Source: Marinomonas spartinae (GTDB taxonomy: Bacteria > Pseudomonadota > Gammaproteobacteria > Pseudomonadales > Marinomonadaceae). From it: a stretch of DNA of 64,000 bases. The notes under the pieces are model-generated. The model was not told the DNA's origin. It saw nothing but the letters and a program-made list of their open reading frames with translations, and searched no databases. Positions 36,702 to 47,073 of this stretch are shown piece by piece. Each line of letters begins with the position of its first letter. Positions within the stretch are counted from its first letter, which is position 1. The DNA lies in contig NZ_FLOB01000010.1 in the NCBI RefSeq assembly GCF_900089775.1, positions 1 through 64,000 of the forward strand. The letters are read 5' to 3'. A program made the position numbers and the translations under genes.

Positions 36702-37376
36702 CTATCCTTGATACAAACGTCGCTCGACAAAAGAAGAACCTTTTAGACGATCCATGCCTTTAGCGCCCCACAAGATCGCTAAATCCAACAAAGGCTCAAC
36801 TAAAACCACGCTCATATAAGCAAGACCAAAACTCGCAACAGAAGACAGGTTGGCAGCAGAAAAGCCTTGTCCATAGAAAGCCCAAAAGGCGACCCAAAGC
36901 ACAATACCTCCTTGATAAGTAACCGACAACTTCAACGCTTGAGCATAAGCTAAATCCACATAAGCGGTTTTTTCTGGAATAACACGACGCGCTACAGCCG
37001 CCATAACAAATAAAGGCACCAACAAAGTAGTGATATTCATACCATATTGCGGCAAATCAAAAGGAGCGAATAAAATACCCTGTATTAACAGCCCCATAAA
37101 TAAGCCAATCGACGCAGCGGCAGGACCAAAGATTAAAAACAAAGTTGAGCCCAGAATTAAATGCACTTCCGAGACACCGACCGCATGATGAGGTAAAACT
37201 TCAAAAAAAACGAACACCAATAAACTTGTCATGACACTACGAGCTAATAAATTAATCGCACCATGTTCTTTAATCGCATTAATAGAATATTTTGCAGACC
37301 AACCTAACGCCCCTAACGCTGTCGCATAACTCAATACTATTTTGGCTCCAGTGACAACACCTGGTTCAATATGCAT
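36702..37376 (-). CDS. CbiM-like energy-coupling-factor permease, probably cobalt uptake
   Basis: 224 residues from the ATG at 37376 (AGGAGAAG upstream), giving the N-terminus MHIEPG. In CbiM/NikM the mature N-terminal Met-His binds the metal, which supports this start over a TTG nine codons earlier. About six membrane helices, with LPHHAVGVSEVHLILG in the middle. The leader is a cobalamin riboswitch (37444-37632), so the gene is repressed by B12, which points to cobalt (or corrinoid) uptake. No CbiN, CbiQ or CbiO is adjacent, so either partners lie elsewhere or it works as a solitary permease. Confidence 0.82.
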   Translation of the reverse strand: MHIEPGVVTGAKIVLSYATALGALGWSAKYSINAIKEHGAINLLARSVMTSLLVFVFFEVLPHHAVGVSEVHLILGSTLFLIFGPAAASIGLFMGLLIQGILFAPFDLPQYGMNITTLLVPLFVMAAVARRVIPEKTAYVDLAYAQALKLSVTYQGGIVLWVAFWAFYGQGFSAANLSSVASFGLAYMSVVLVEPLLDLAILWGAKGMDRLKGSSFVERRLYQG

Positions 37377-37443
37377 AACTCTTCTCCTCGAAACACCAAA
37401 CACTCACCCGTGAATGACAATTTCACTCCTGATAATAGAAAGA

Positions 37444-37632
37444 GGCCTTTACACCTCTACCACCATAAAGGCCGGTATCCGGACTCATAAGATAAAACTC
37501 AAATCCTTCCCATTTTCACAGTGGATTAGAGCAGATATTCCATCACTTATTTACCGTTGCGGGGGCAGTACAGGGGTTGTTTCTTCCTAAAAACGCACCT
37601 ATTTCCCGTTTCACCAGCAAGCTGGCACCTTT
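37444..37632 (-). promoter_or_regulatory. Cobalamin (AdoCbl) riboswitch with terminator-like expression platform
   Basis: On the minus strand the conserved elements appear in order: GGTGCC at the 5' end (37624-37629), GGTGAAACGGGAA, then TACTGCCCCCGCAACGGTAA (37551-37570), CCACTGTG with GGGAAGG shortly after (37506-37525), and AGTCCGGATACC (about 37474-37486). After it, GGCCTTTA and TAAAGGCC (37444-37451 with 37466-37473) form a hairpin followed by TCTTTC. The hairpin shares its arm with the aptamer's 3' end, so ligand binding can favour termination. It lies just ahead of the CbiM-like gene. Confidence 0.93.
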
Positions 37633-37743
37633 ATAAGAGGAATCGTACGTAAGAAACGAATAGTAGGCAATCAAAAACAAATCGCTAAAAGAAGAGAAAT
37701 AGTCATACTGCGAAGCCTTTCGGTTATGCTTTATTATAATGCG

Positions 37744-38805
37744 TTATCTCGTCCCTGATAACGATGTGCGCTCATTCATGCGCGCTTCGATTTTTTTCAA
37801 TAAAGACGTTCGATGGAAAATAGCTCCACCCACACAACCAATAGCACTTCCGATACAAATATCAATTAAGCGATATTCGACTAATAAGCTAGCGGGTATA
37901 TTATGATTGGTTACTTCCGCCATAATCACCGTCAACGGCGTAATAAAAATCACGGCGAACCCGTAATGCTTTACGATTAAAAACTCGGTAATAAATTGAA
38001 ATACAAAAACACATACCGCCAATACCCAAAAATTCGGTTCAACGATAAAGACACACCACACAACCCCCATACCAATAGTCGTGCCTGCAATACGATGAAT
38101 ATTACGATGCCAAACCATGCGAAACGTTGCCCCTTGTAATATAGCAGCACAAGAGATAGGCACCCAGTAAGGATTATTTAACGACAAAGACACTGCAAAT
38201 GCGTAGGAACCACCAATCAATAAGGCCATCAAAGCGGCTTCTAAAATAATGGCATTCACGCGCGAATCGATTTCTACTTGAGTGACAGATAATCGATTCG
38301 CACCAATGGTCAGACTGTAAAAAAATGCCAACATACATGACAACATGCCCCCCAACGCTACCATACCAATATGGGTAGGCAAACGGTGTAAATCGAATGG
38401 TAGCGTAATCGCCACACAACTAATTAACACAAAAAAGAAACTACCGGGGGGAGGAAGTCGATAGTAGCGGGTAATCAATACTGCTAAAAAGACCAAGCAA
38501 GCCAAAGCCATCGAAGCAGCATAAGGATTAAAACTGGCAATAGAACCCAACGTAAAACAGACCATAAAACCAAACGAGCATAATGTAATGGTCAACATAC
38601 GGTGCGCCGTTCTGGTAGGCGGCATATATAAAATCACCATGGCCCCCATACTGGCTAAGATAGCTGTAGCAAAATCATTACTTGCAGCACCTACAAAAGC
38701 GGGAATGCCCACACATAAAGCCGCGACCAAAGGCAAATGCCACGGTCGACTTCCTTCATTCCACCTCAACAAATCTTTAAAATGCAAAAGGACACGTTTT
38801 TTCAA
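37744..38805 (-). CDS. FUSC-family membrane protein
   Basis: 353 residues with two blocks of about five to six membrane helices separated by a cytoplasmic stretch, and the FUSC-like segment YWVPISCAAILQGATFRMVWHR split here as NPYWVPISCAA and RMVWHRNIHRIAGTTIG. The family includes aromatic-acid and fusaric-acid efflux proteins, and this is the half-length form. TTG start with AGAGG 9 bases upstream. No membrane-fusion partner is adjacent. Substrate unknown. Confidence 0.85.
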   Translation of the reverse strand: MKKRVLLHFKDLLRWNEGSRPWHLPLVAALCVGIPAFVGAASNDFATAILASMGAMVILYMPPTRTAHRMLTITLCSFGFMVCFTLGSIASFNPYAASMALACLVFLAVLITRYYRLPPPGSFFFVLISCVAITLPFDLHRLPTHIGMVALGGMLSCMLAFFYSLTIGANRLSVTQVEIDSRVNAIILEAALMALLIGGSYAFAVSLSLNNPYWVPISCAAILQGATFRMVWHRNIHRIAGTTIGMGVVWCVFIVEPNFWVLAVCVFVFQFITEFLIVKHYGFAVIFITPLTVIMAEVTNHNIPASLLVEYRLIDICIGSAIGCVGGAIFHRTSLLKKIEARMNERTSLSGTR

Positions 38806-38979
38806 AAGTGATGGCCTCTATATTCCAATATAAAAATCATTGAAAAGTCATAACCGACTAAAACATAGTAAGTAGTTATTTGAGCTTTTCTTTATACTAA
38901 CACGTTTTCCTTACCTTGATTTATCGAGGGTCGGAACAATTTATTAGTGCCAATAACCGCCTAAAAAGTGTGTAGATAT

Positions 38980-40344
38980 TTATTTAAAGATACGCTGAGC
39001 CCACACTGTCAATCCCGCAGCAACACTGCCAAAGTGATCACCATCTAAAACTGGAACGTCCCCAATTCGGTCCTGAATGGCCCTTCGGATAACAGGAGAT
39101 TTTGCGGACCCGCCCGTCATATAAATAACATCTGGTTTATCACCAGCTTGTTGAACCGCTTCACTCATTAAAGACAGCATTTTTTCAAGAGGAGGTTGAA
39201 TAGATACAGAAAATTGCTCACGTGTCATCAGCGTGTTTAAACCTGCTTCTATATAATCCAGTTGCACCCTGTGCTCTAACGCATCTGATAATACAATTTT
39301 GGCCTCTTCAGCGTTCCTCACAAGATGGTAATTATGTTTTTCTTCACGTAGATGTATAAATCGATCAATTAATGTGGGCTCTGTTGCATCCAGACGCAGC
39401 TGCTCCATTTGCAACTTAGTCTCCAAACTACTAAATGTAGCCAATGCAGACACATCATTTGTCGTCACTGCGTTCCAATACAATTGAGTCGGCATGGGCA
39501 ACCCGGTTTTCAGAGTCGACTCCATCCCAAATAAGGGCATCAAATGCTTTCCTGCGACACGGATATCTAAATCATTTCCACCGACTCGCTCCCCTGTATG
39601 AGCAAGAAAATCAGCTGATCGGTCAGATTTTTTAACGTAATCAGGGCCCATTCGAACCATGGCACAGTCGGTTGTTCCACCGCCAATATCAACCACCAAA
39701 ACCGTTTTATTTTCCGTTATACTTGCTTCAAAATCTAATCCAGCTGCAATCGGCTCATACAGAAACTCAATTTCTTTAAAGCCAGCACGCTTTCCTGCTG
39801 TCGTAAGAATATCCAAAGCCTGACGATTACTCGCATCTGCGTCAACTCCTTGAAAATTTACCGGACGCCCAATGACCGTATGGGTCAGTTCTTTTCCCAA
39901 ATTTTGCTCTGAGCGACGCTTAATATTCTGCATCATTGCTGTTACAACATCTTCAAAAAAGCAAATATGCTGTTCACGAAGCCCTGTTCCGCCCAAAAAA
40001 GATTTAGGAGACTTAACAAAATACCCTTCATCTGGCCACTGAAAATATTCAGAAAAGGCGGCACGCCCAAAAAACAAAGTTTGCTCATCGTCGTCTAAAT
40101 CTTCTTCACGACGGACACGCTGAGCCCGAGTCAAAATATTACGACGTAATGTAACAAAGTCTTGACGCTCCTGTTCAGCACCAATATGACGCGCAACAAA
40201 CTCTGTAATCAGATCCCGATCCAATGCATACAGCGTCGAGGGTAAAAAAGTGTTGGTGCCTTCAAGCGGCACTAATTGCACGCTCGCCTCGTGCTCGATA
40301 CCAATGGCACAATTCGATGTACCGTAATCAAATCCGCAAATCAT
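38980..40344 (-). CDS. yegD: YegD-like Hsp70-family protein
   Basis: 454 residues, close to E. coli YegD throughout. FDYGTSNCAIGIE is the phosphate-1 motif, VVDIGGGTTDCAMV phosphate-2, and YMTGGSAKSPVI the adenosine motif of the actin/Hsp70 ATPase fold. It lacks a full substrate-binding domain, so canonical chaperone function is uncertain. It stands alone, with no DnaJ or GrpE nearby. Upstream is a 482-base gap shared with the divergent chemoreceptor gene. Confidence 0.9.
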   Translation of the reverse strand: MICGFDYGTSNCAIGIEHEASVQLVPLEGTNTFLPSTLYALDRDLITEFVARHIGAEQERQDFVTLRRNILTRAQRVRREEDLDDDEQTLFFGRAAFSEYFQWPDEGYFVKSPKSFLGGTGLREQHICFFEDVVTAMMQNIKRRSEQNLGKELTHTVIGRPVNFQGVDADASNRQALDILTTAGKRAGFKEIEFLYEPIAAGLDFEASITENKTVLVVDIGGGTTDCAMVRMGPDYVKKSDRSADFLAHTGERVGGNDLDIRVAGKHLMPLFGMESTLKTGLPMPTQLYWNAVTTNDVSALATFSSLETKLQMEQLRLDATEPTLIDRFIHLREEKHNYHLVRNAEEAKIVLSDALEHRVQLDYIEAGLNTLMTREQFSVSIQPPLEKMLSLMSEAVQQAGDKPDVIYMTGGSAKSPVIRRAIQDRIGDVPVLDGDHFGSVAAGLTVWAQRIFK

Positions 40345-40826
40345 GACTCAGCTACTCACCTAGAAATCAACGATAACAAACAAATAAAAAGGGGGCGGAA
40401 GATAACATATAACGCTAAAAGCCGTCAGCTAATAAAACGAAAACGTCAATTTCAGATAAAACAGGGTAAAAACTTTAAACATGTGTTCAATTTTGTTTAC
40501 AATGCGGGCTCAGCACTATATCCAAAATAAGACATTAAGGTCTATGATTCACTCGGTATAGGCTTGCACAGCAACCACATATGAGAAACAGACACTTAAA
40601 CAACAAAAAAGCATTATTTAAGAGCGACTGTCATAATTAAATTTTAGGATTAAGAAGAGCTACACCGCAACTATCGGTTCTTAGTAACTTCTTTTGAAGC
40701 CCCATCAAGCCAAATAGGTGTTCCTAAAATAGTAGTGCTTTCCTCTCTTAAGCATCTGCACACTTTTTTGGACGCTCATAAGTACTTATTTGAGTCACTC
40801 TCACTTAGTTTATTACTGGAGTCATC
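40345..40826. other. 482-base intergenic gap between yegD and the chemoreceptor gene
   Basis: A/T-rich region that must hold the two divergent promoters. No coding frame, tRNA or strong hairpin is seen. TACAAT at 40497-40502 with a weak -35-like TTTAAA 18 bases before it is a possible plus-strand promoter. I looked for a flagellar sigma-28 promoter (TAAA-N15-GCCGATAA) ahead of the receptor and found no good match. Confidence 0.4.
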
Positions 40827-42743
40827 ATGAAGCTTTCTCTTCAGACTAAAATTGCATTACAGTCAATTATAGTCGCCATCGTCGTTACCCTTGGTGTTGG
40901 GCTACTCTCCTATTACGAATTTCAGTCATCGAGCCAGACAAAAGTTCGTAAAGAGGCCACACTGCAAGCCGACGCCATTTCCACTTATATAGATAGTTGG
41001 TCTACAGATAGAGCCAACGCTCTAAAAGCCATGCGCAACAAAGTAGAATCCCTATTAAAAGCCCATCCACAGGCTGCAAGAGACAATAAAGCTATTTTAA
41101 ACATTCTGCAGCAGGCTCAAACCAGCTTGAATTTTGGTATGACTTTTTTAGGATTAGAAGACGGAGAAATGTTTCGTCATGACCCGTCTTTAAACAGCGC
41201 TAGCTATGACCCACGCGTTCGCGCCTGGTATAAGGATGCAAAAAGAAAACAAACAGCTTTTGTTACTGCGCCCTATATATCAGCATCTACCAAAAAACTG
41301 TCTATGACATTTGTCGAGCCTGTCATTGTTGATGGCGAATTTAAAGGTGCTCTTGGTGGCCTTGTGTTCCTAAATGATGTTATGGACAGCATACTCGCCC
41401 TAGATGTTCAGGGGAACGGTTACAGCACGCTATTTGATGCAAAAGGAAAAATCATTGCCTCCCCTGATCAATCCTTGATTTTGAAGAATGCAACCGATAT
41501 ATCGCCCGCCTTGGATAGCCATTTCTTTAACAGTATCAACCAAGGACCTCAGTTTAAAACGTTCTCTCTCAATGGGAAGCCAATGCTCATGTACGCCAGT
41601 AAAATCAAAGGAAGTCCTTGGGTTTTAGGTATGATCATGCATAAAAACGTATTGGATGCTCCCATTAAAAGTCTCGGCTATAAAACGATCATTATTTCGT
41701 TAATTATCATTTTGATTGCTGCTCTCGTCGTGACACAAGTGACTCGTTTATTATTGAAAGATTTACGTCGGGTTTCCGATAGTATGGAACAAATAGCAAA
41801 TGGAGATGGGGACTTAACACAGCGCCTAACAGCCAGCTCTAAAGATGAGATTGCGGTACTCGTTGATAATTTTAACCAGTTCGTCGAACTGTTGCATGGC
41901 ACTATCTCACACTTAAAAAACATTGGACAACAACTCGCACTACAAGCTAATCAAGCCCATGACTCCTCTGCTAATAGTGCCCTTAAACTTGAAGAGCAAC
42001 AACACAACATTTCAATGGTCGCAACCGCCGTTCATCAAATGGCTCAAGCGACACAAGAAATAGCCAATAATGCTACCAATACAGCAAATAACGCGGATGA
42101 AACAGTCGCAGCCAGCCGACTAGGACAAGATCAAGTCACCAAGAGCCAAGACAGCATCCTAGCACTCGCCGCAGATATCCAAGAAGTGGCTGAGGTCATT
42201 AACAACGTCAGTGACAATGCCAATGGTATCAGCACGATTCTAACCACTATCTCAGGCATTGCAGAGCAGACCAACTTGTTGGCATTAAATGCCGCCATTG
42301 AAGCGGCCAGAGCTGGAGAACAAGGTCGAGGGTTTGCCGTCGTCGCCGATGAAGTACGCGAACTCTCTCAGCGCACTTACAGTTCTATTGAAGAAATTCA
42401 AAAAATGATCGAATCACTGCAAAGCACCACGAAAAATGCTGTCAGCAAGATTCAGAAAAGCCATGAGCAGGCCGAAGGCAGTGTCAATGATGTGAGTGAG
42501 GCCAAACAAAGTTTAGATAGCATTCAGAAATCCATCACTTTGATTAATGACCGCGCGGCTCAAATCGCCACCGCCACGGAAGAGCAAACAAGTGTTACGT
42601 CTGAAATCAACCAAAACACGAATGATATTCAACAAGGTTCGGTTGAATTAGTCGAACTATCAACTCAAAGCTCCACGCGTGCCGAACAGCTCAAAGCGTT
42701 GGCGGACGACCTCACGAAAAACATTAATCGATTCCGTACATAA
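40827..42743 (+). CDS. Methyl-accepting chemotaxis protein with dCache sensor
   Basis: 638 residues: membrane helix (8-30), periplasmic dCache_1 domain (about 35-275), second helix (about 280-305), HAMP (about 306-358) and a signalling domain whose tip reads [20 protein letters not shown]. The amino-acid-binding motif of dCache receptors is nearly complete: Tyr127, Arg132, Trp134, Tyr135 and Tyr150 align with Tyr121, Arg126, Trp128, Tyr129 and Tyr144 of PctA at a constant offset of six. The position of PctA Asp173, which holds the ligand amino group, is Leu179. GGAG precedes the ATG. A ligand related to but not identical with alpha-amino acids is inferred. Confidence 0.93.
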   Translation: MKLSLQTKIALQSIIVAIVVTLGVGLLSYYEFQSSSQTKVRKEATLQADAISTYIDSWSTDRANALKAMRNKVESLLKAHPQAARDNKAILNILQQAQTSLNFGMTFLGLEDGEMFRHDPSLNSASYDPRVRAWYKDAKRKQTAFVTAPYISASTKKLSMTFVEPVIVDGEFKGALGGLVFLNDVMDSILALDVQGNGYSTLFDAKGKIIASPDQSLILKNATDISPALDSHFFNSINQGPQFKTFSLNGKPMLMYASKIKGSPWVLGMIMHKNVLDAPIKSLGYKTIIISLIIILIAALVVTQVTRLLLKDLRRVSDSMEQIANGDGDLTQRLTASSKDEIAVLVDNFNQFVELLHGTISHLKNIGQQLALQANQAHDSSANSALKLEEQQHNISMVATAVHQMAQATQEIANNATNTANNADETVAASRLGQDQVTKSQDSILALAADIQEVAEVINNVSDNANGISTILTTISGIAEQTNLLALNAAIEAARAGEQGRGFAVVADEVRELSQRTYSSIEEIQKMIESLQSTTKNAVSKIQKSHEQAEGSVNDVSEAKQSLDSIQKSITLINDRAAQIATATEEQTSVTSEINQNTNDIQQGSVELVELSTQSSTRAEQLKALADDLTKNINRFRT

Positions 42744-42768
42744 ACATTCACATAAAAACATACCATTA

Positions 42769-42809
42769 AAAAAAATCCCCATAGGCCAAGTGCCAATGGG
42801 GATTTTTTT
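42769..42809. terminator. Bidirectional terminator after the chemoreceptor gene
   Basis: AAAAAATCCCCAT (42770-42782) pairs with ATGGGGATTTTTT (42796-42808) around a small GGC/GCC inner stem. A and T runs on the two sides make it usable for both convergent genes. Confidence 0.9.
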
Positions 42810-42828
42810 ATTATCCTTACCGTCACCA

Positions 42829-43407
42829 TTAAACCAATGGAGCGACACCAAACAGCAATTTATGAAAATAAAACACCATACCGAACCAAGTAATCATAGT
42901 GATGGTAAATGCTGCTAAGTCCATATGGATCCCGATATAATCATGCTTTATTCCTTCAGCTCTATCACGACGTCGAAGTACTGCATAAGCCACGATAGAC
43001 CACACTAAAAAGCTACCAAAGATAATGATATCTTCTAATTTACCATTACTGATTAAATGGGCGAATGCCCACAATTTCACCGCCAGTAGAAAGGGACGTC
43101 CCGTCATGGCTTTCAATTTTGTACCAGGTATCAAAGCACACGCAGCGAAATAAAAAGAAAACAGCATGAGCAATGAAGAGACCTGACGAATCCAAGCAGG
43201 TGGCAGCCAAATCCATGTCGGATCCAAGCGTACTTGTGTGAATCCCATCCAAATGAACGCAACAGAAATTAACGCCCCCATACCAAACCGCATTTGCCAG
43301 CGCATCTTGCCATGGCGCAACATGCCCTCTTCCCGCCACTTAGGTGCCATGATTTGTACTGAATGCAACACAAAAAACATGACCAGACCAATCACTAAAA
43401 TCAACAT
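42829..43407 (-). CDS. NnrU-family membrane protein
   Basis: 192 residues, five or six membrane helices, beginning LILVIGLVMFFVLHSVQIMAP with the family's His-Ser in the first helix; GRPFLLAVKLWAFAHLISNG is the central signature, here split as RPFLLAVKLWAFAHL and HLISNGKLEDII. NnrU was named from nitrite/NO reductase regulation clusters; the family is related to isoprenoid-biosynthetic and methyltransferase-like membrane proteins. No denitrification genes are nearby, so the historic role need not apply. Confidence 0.82.
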   Translation of the reverse strand: MLILVIGLVMFFVLHSVQIMAPKWREEGMLRHGKMRWQMRFGMGALISVAFIWMGFTQVRLDPTWIWLPPAWIRQVSSLLMLFSFYFAACALIPGTKLKAMTGRPFLLAVKLWAFAHLISNGKLEDIIIFGSFLVWSIVAYAVLRRRDRAEGIKHDYIGIHMDLAAFTITMITWFGMVFYFHKLLFGVAPLV

Positions 43408-43485
43408 AGAACACTATTCCTAACTGATAAACAAAAATCCACACCAAGCTTTATTAAAAAGGGGCAAACAGCAAGCTTTTATCCC

Positions 43486-43517
43486 TCTAATTACCTACAC
43501 AAATGTAGGTAATTAGA
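43486..43517. repeat. Perfect 14-base inverted repeat
   Basis: TCTAATTACCTACA (43486-43499) and TGTAGGTAATTAGA (43504-43517), loop CAAA. It lies between the end of the antiporter gene and the start of the NnrU-like gene, both on the minus strand. There is no T run next to it, so it may be an RNA end-stabilising hairpin, a weak terminator or an operator. Confidence 0.85.
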
Positions 43518-43653
43518 ATAATGCAAGAACCATCTCCGAGACAAAAAAAACGTGTTTGAACCTTCTTTAAAGGAAATAAATATATTACAAAACGAGCACA
43601 AGAGTACCTTGTTTTCATTTATTTAAAAGCTCTTTTCTCACGCCAAATAGCGA

Positions 43654-44973
43654 TTACAATACCAAAGTAGCAACCCACCCCATCACTAAAAGCGGTAAGT
43701 TATAATGCAAAAAGGTTGGGATCACACTGTCTCGAATATGGTCATGCTGGCCGTCTGCATTTAACCCCGATGTCGGGCCTAGTGTTGAGTCTGAAGCTGG
43801 TGAACCTGCATCCCCAAGCGCCGCAGCTGTTCCCACCAAAGCAACAATAGCTAAATGACTAAACCCTAAATGCAACGCCAAAGGCACATAAATAGTCGCT
43901 ATAATTGGGATGGTACTAAACGATGAGCCAATCCCCATGGTGATAATCAATCCCACCAATAACATACTAGCAGACGCAATGGCTTGATCACTCCCCAACC
44001 ATCCACTCAGCACATTGACCAGAGAGTTCACCTCACCCGTTGCTCGAATCACAGCAGCAAACCCTGCCGCACTGATCATGATAAAACCGATCATTGCCAT
44101 CAACTCAACACCACCAGACAATACCGACTGAGACTGTTTCCAACGAATCTGCCCACTAATAAAATAGACAGCCAATCCACTAAGGGCGCCGAAAATCATC
44201 GATCCAGTGTACAGCTGGGTCACTAATGCCATTAAGATAGCGATAATCGAAACAAAAATTGCCGAACAACTTGGCTGTGTCAGTATTCGAACGTCTACCT
44301 CTTCCATTTGAGAATAGTCACGCGGTTTACGATAGCTTATAAAAACTGCAATCAACAATCCCATCACCATACCTGTCGCAGGGAGCCACATCGCAGGCGC
44401 AATCGTAGCAGGGTCCACCTCCAAGCCATTTGCTGCTAAATTACTTGCCAACAACTGGTGTAAGAACACACCACCAAAACCAACGGGTAGCACCATATAA
44501 GGTGTCACCAAACCAAATGTTAATACACAAGCAATTAGCCGACGATCTAACTTTAAATAGGTCATCACATGCAGTAAAGGCGGCACTAAAATCGGAATAA
44601 AGGCAATATGGACGGGAATCAAATTCTGACTACATACCGCCATCACCAATAAAACGGAACATACGAGAGTCTTCATCAGGGCCATATGTTGTGGTGAAGG
44701 GGAACGACCCAATAAACTGATAATCTTATTTGCTAGCCAATCAGTTATACCTGAAGCAGAAATGGCGACGGCAAAAGCCCCGAGCATCACATAGCTTAGA
44801 GCAATAACAGCACCGTCTCCCAATCCTTGTTCAAACACGTGAGTAATTTTCAGTAAACTCATTCCTCCAACTAACCCAGCCACAATTGCACTGACACAAA
44901 GAGAAATGACCACATTTAAACGCGCCACACTTAATATCAACATTAAGGCCACACCAACAACAACCGCATTCAT
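43654..44973 (-). CDS. NhaC-like Na+/H+ antiporter family protein
   Basis: 439 residues, about 11-12 membrane helices, beginning with the short YuiF-type N-terminal segment [20 protein letters not shown] and containing [20 protein letters not shown] near the C-terminus, a polar stretch conserved in this antiporter family. Members exchange Na+ for H+, and some carry amino acids or organic ions instead. AGGA precedes the ATG. It stands alone with a long upstream region. Confidence 0.8.
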   Translation of the reverse strand: MNAVVVGVALMLILSVARLNVVISLCVSAIVAGLVGGMSLLKITHVFEQGLGDGAVIALSYVMLGAFAVAISASGITDWLANKIISLLGRSPSPQHMALMKTLVCSVLLVMAVCSQNLIPVHIAFIPILVPPLLHVMTYLKLDRRLIACVLTFGLVTPYMVLPVGFGGVFLHQLLASNLAANGLEVDPATIAPAMWLPATGMVMGLLIAVFISYRKPRDYSQMEEVDVRILTQPSCSAIFVSIIAILMALVTQLYTGSMIFGALSGLAVYFISGQIRWKQSQSVLSGGVELMAMIGFIMISAAGFAAVIRATGEVNSLVNVLSGWLGSDQAIASASMLLVGLIITMGIGSSFSTIPIIATIYVPLALHLGFSHLAIVALVGTAAALGDAGSPASDSTLGPTSGLNADGQHDHIRDSVIPTFLHYNLPLLVMGWVATLVL

Positions 44974-45429
44974 TTATATCTATTCCTAATAACGTATTCA
45001 CTATAATCAGTGAGATTTTCCAATGGAGGATTCTGCGCAAAAAAAACCGCCAGCGAAGATGTGACAAGAAAAGAGAGGAGGGATTAATGAAAAGTAAGAT
45101 CCTTTAAAACCATTTTTACAGCCATATCAACTAACGTAAACATTTTACCACCACCTCTATAGAGGTGAACGCAGCCGCATTGTAGAGAAGACAAGACAGA
45201 TCTCAAGTATAAATAGCAACTCTCTACCTTATTCAAAGAAAATAATGCCGTTGAAGGATAAATAGTCGCTCTAGAGCGTTCTCAACCACTACTACTTTAG
45301 GGTACATTAAGTAACAGAACCTAGACAGAACATGTCTAATAGAAGCGTCTGTATGAAAAACATGCTCTTGATTAATAGCGATCTATTTAAAACGAATAGT
45401 ATCCTATTAGGGCTTAGAATAATTTATAT
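44974..45429. other. 456-base intergenic region with a 16-base palindrome
   Basis: It separates the antiporter gene from the divergent cyclase gene. CACCTCTATAGAGGTG (45152-45167) is a perfect palindrome of operator size, about 180 bases upstream of the antiporter start. I tested the minus strand for a lysine riboswitch, since such elements precede some NhaC-type genes: the first GTAGAG-like part is suggestive, but the required later core is missing. No gene is seen. Confidence 0.45.
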
Positions 45430-46920
45430 GTGGTGGCTTTTTGCTCAATGGTAATAAAGACAGGCAACTTAAATAAGCTTGTAGACAGAGAGGTAACAAG
45501 CCTAGGAAATGACGTACTCGCCGCTATTTTATGTAGCACAGAGGACCTCATGACAGGCACAGGCTGGCTAGAAGGCATCAATAAGCTGCTAGCTGAACTT
45601 GGCAAAGCCACCCTAGTAAGCCGCGTATGGGTTTTTCAAACCCTAGAAGTTCAACACGATTACATCCTTCAAGACTATGCCTTTGAATGGTATGCACACA
45701 CAAAATACAAGCAAATTGGTTTACCTCATTTCAACCGTTTTAAATCTCCTATTGTCGAACCAGAATACATCGCATTAATTGAAAGCCGAAAACGAGGCGA
45801 GTATCAAAGCGTCATGACCCGCACCCTCCCCGATGACTGGCTAAAAAACCATTTAGTCAGTCAAGGGGTCAAGTCTATGCTCACCATTCCTATCATCATA
45901 GAGAACCAGTGGTGGGGCACTATCGGTCTCGATGACTGTGAAAGAGAATATAAGTGGACAGCTAACGATATCACACTACTGCGAACAGCCAGCTATTTTA
46001 TTTCCAGTGCAATTGTTCGAGATCATTATCGAGCAAAGCAACATCAACTCGATATACTAAAAGAAAATATTGCCTGCAGTAGTTGGGAATTAGACTGGCG
46101 GCGAGGGCATCTATGGTGCACTTCAGAAGTACTTACTCCAAACGAAAAACAAGTTACTCGCCAACTATTTTCCCTTCGCCAATGGCTAAGACGCATATAC
46201 CCACAGCATAGAAAACCATTTCTTAAAACCACGCTCCAATTTCTTAAATCGGATACATCGACCTTACGTTGTGACCTAAAGATTCTACGCCTAGATGGTC
46301 AATACTGCTGGGTTGAAGTTTCCAGCAATATTGTCAAAAGCAGCGCCCATATAGACAATGTGATTGCGGGCATTTGTTGGGACATTACCGACCGAAAAAA
46401 CGATGAAGAACGACTTCAACATGAAGCCACTACCGATCCTCTAACGGGGCTGATGAACCGGCGTAAGTTCGAGATACTGATGAAAAACCATTTTATGGAA
46501 TGGACCCAACAGTCACAGCCTTTTTCCTTTGCTATTCTCGATATTGACTTTTTCAAAAGTATCAATGATCGTTACGGACATGCTGCGGGGGATTATGTAC
46601 TAAAGCAGTTTGCCCACATCATTCGTCAACTCATTCGGCCTTGCGACCACTTAGCCCGTATTGGCGGGGAAGAGTTCGCTATTCTTCTACCTGACACTCC
46701 CTCAAACGATGCAACCACCCGATTAAAGAAAATATGCCGGCATATTTTTACGCACCCAATTACTCACCAAAATGACCTTATTCACTACTCCGTTTCTATT
46801 GGTGTTGCTGTCATAGAATCCCCAAAAACAACTGCCGATGAAGCATTTAAAACCGCCGATCGAGCCTTATACCAAGCCAAACAAACAGGACGAAACAGGG
46901 TCATAGCGGTTTTATTATAA
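45430..46920 (+). CDS. Cytosolic GAF-PAS-GGDEF diguanylate cyclase
   Basis: 496 residues, no membrane helix. GAF (about 25-205; VKSMLTIPIIIENQWWGTIG), PAS/PAC (about 210-325; ending VIAGICWDITDRK), GGDEF (about 335-495) with GGEEF and an intact I-site RPCD five residues earlier, so feedback inhibition by c-di-GMP is expected. The start is uncertain: GTG at 45430 or ATG at 45448, neither with a clear ribosome site. It lies 153 bases upstream of the LodA-like gene in the same direction, without a terminator between. Confidence 0.9.
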   Translation: MVAFCSMVIKTGNLNKLVDREVTSLGNDVLAAILCSTEDLMTGTGWLEGINKLLAELGKATLVSRVWVFQTLEVQHDYILQDYAFEWYAHTKYKQIGLPHFNRFKSPIVEPEYIALIESRKRGEYQSVMTRTLPDDWLKNHLVSQGVKSMLTIPIIIENQWWGTIGLDDCEREYKWTANDITLLRTASYFISSAIVRDHYRAKQHQLDILKENIACSSWELDWRRGHLWCTSEVLTPNEKQVTRQLFSLRQWLRRIYPQHRKPFLKTTLQFLKSDTSTLRCDLKILRLDGQYCWVEVSSNIVKSSAHIDNVIAGICWDITDRKNDEERLQHEATTDPLTGLMNRRKFEILMKNHFMEWTQQSQPFSFAILDIDFFKSINDRYGHAAGDYVLKQFAHIIRQLIRPCDHLARIGGEEFAILLPDTPSNDATTRLKKICRHIFTHPITHQNDLIHYSVSIGVAVIESPKTTADEAFKTADRALYQAKQTGRNRVIAVLL

Positions 46921-47073
46921 ACAAGCCATGTCATTTTCCACGCAAGATTTATAAAAGTTGTTCTTCCTTGATAAACCCTCATCTTGTACTAAAGTAAAAT
47001 TCCAAGCTCTTATTATTGCGACGTGGATAGGCTTGAAAAGAGCACGAAAATGGAAGCATAAGAAGGGATTAGA

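Noticed and set aside
40345-40826. Sigma-28 flagellar promoter before the chemoreceptor gene
   Set aside because: A TAAA box occurs, but GCCGATAA is not found at the needed spacing.
44974-45240. Possible lysine riboswitch upstream of the NhaC-like gene (minus strand)
   Set aside because: An initial GGTAGAGAGTTGC-like stretch is present, but the later conserved core (GCCGAAG-type) and closing helix are missing.
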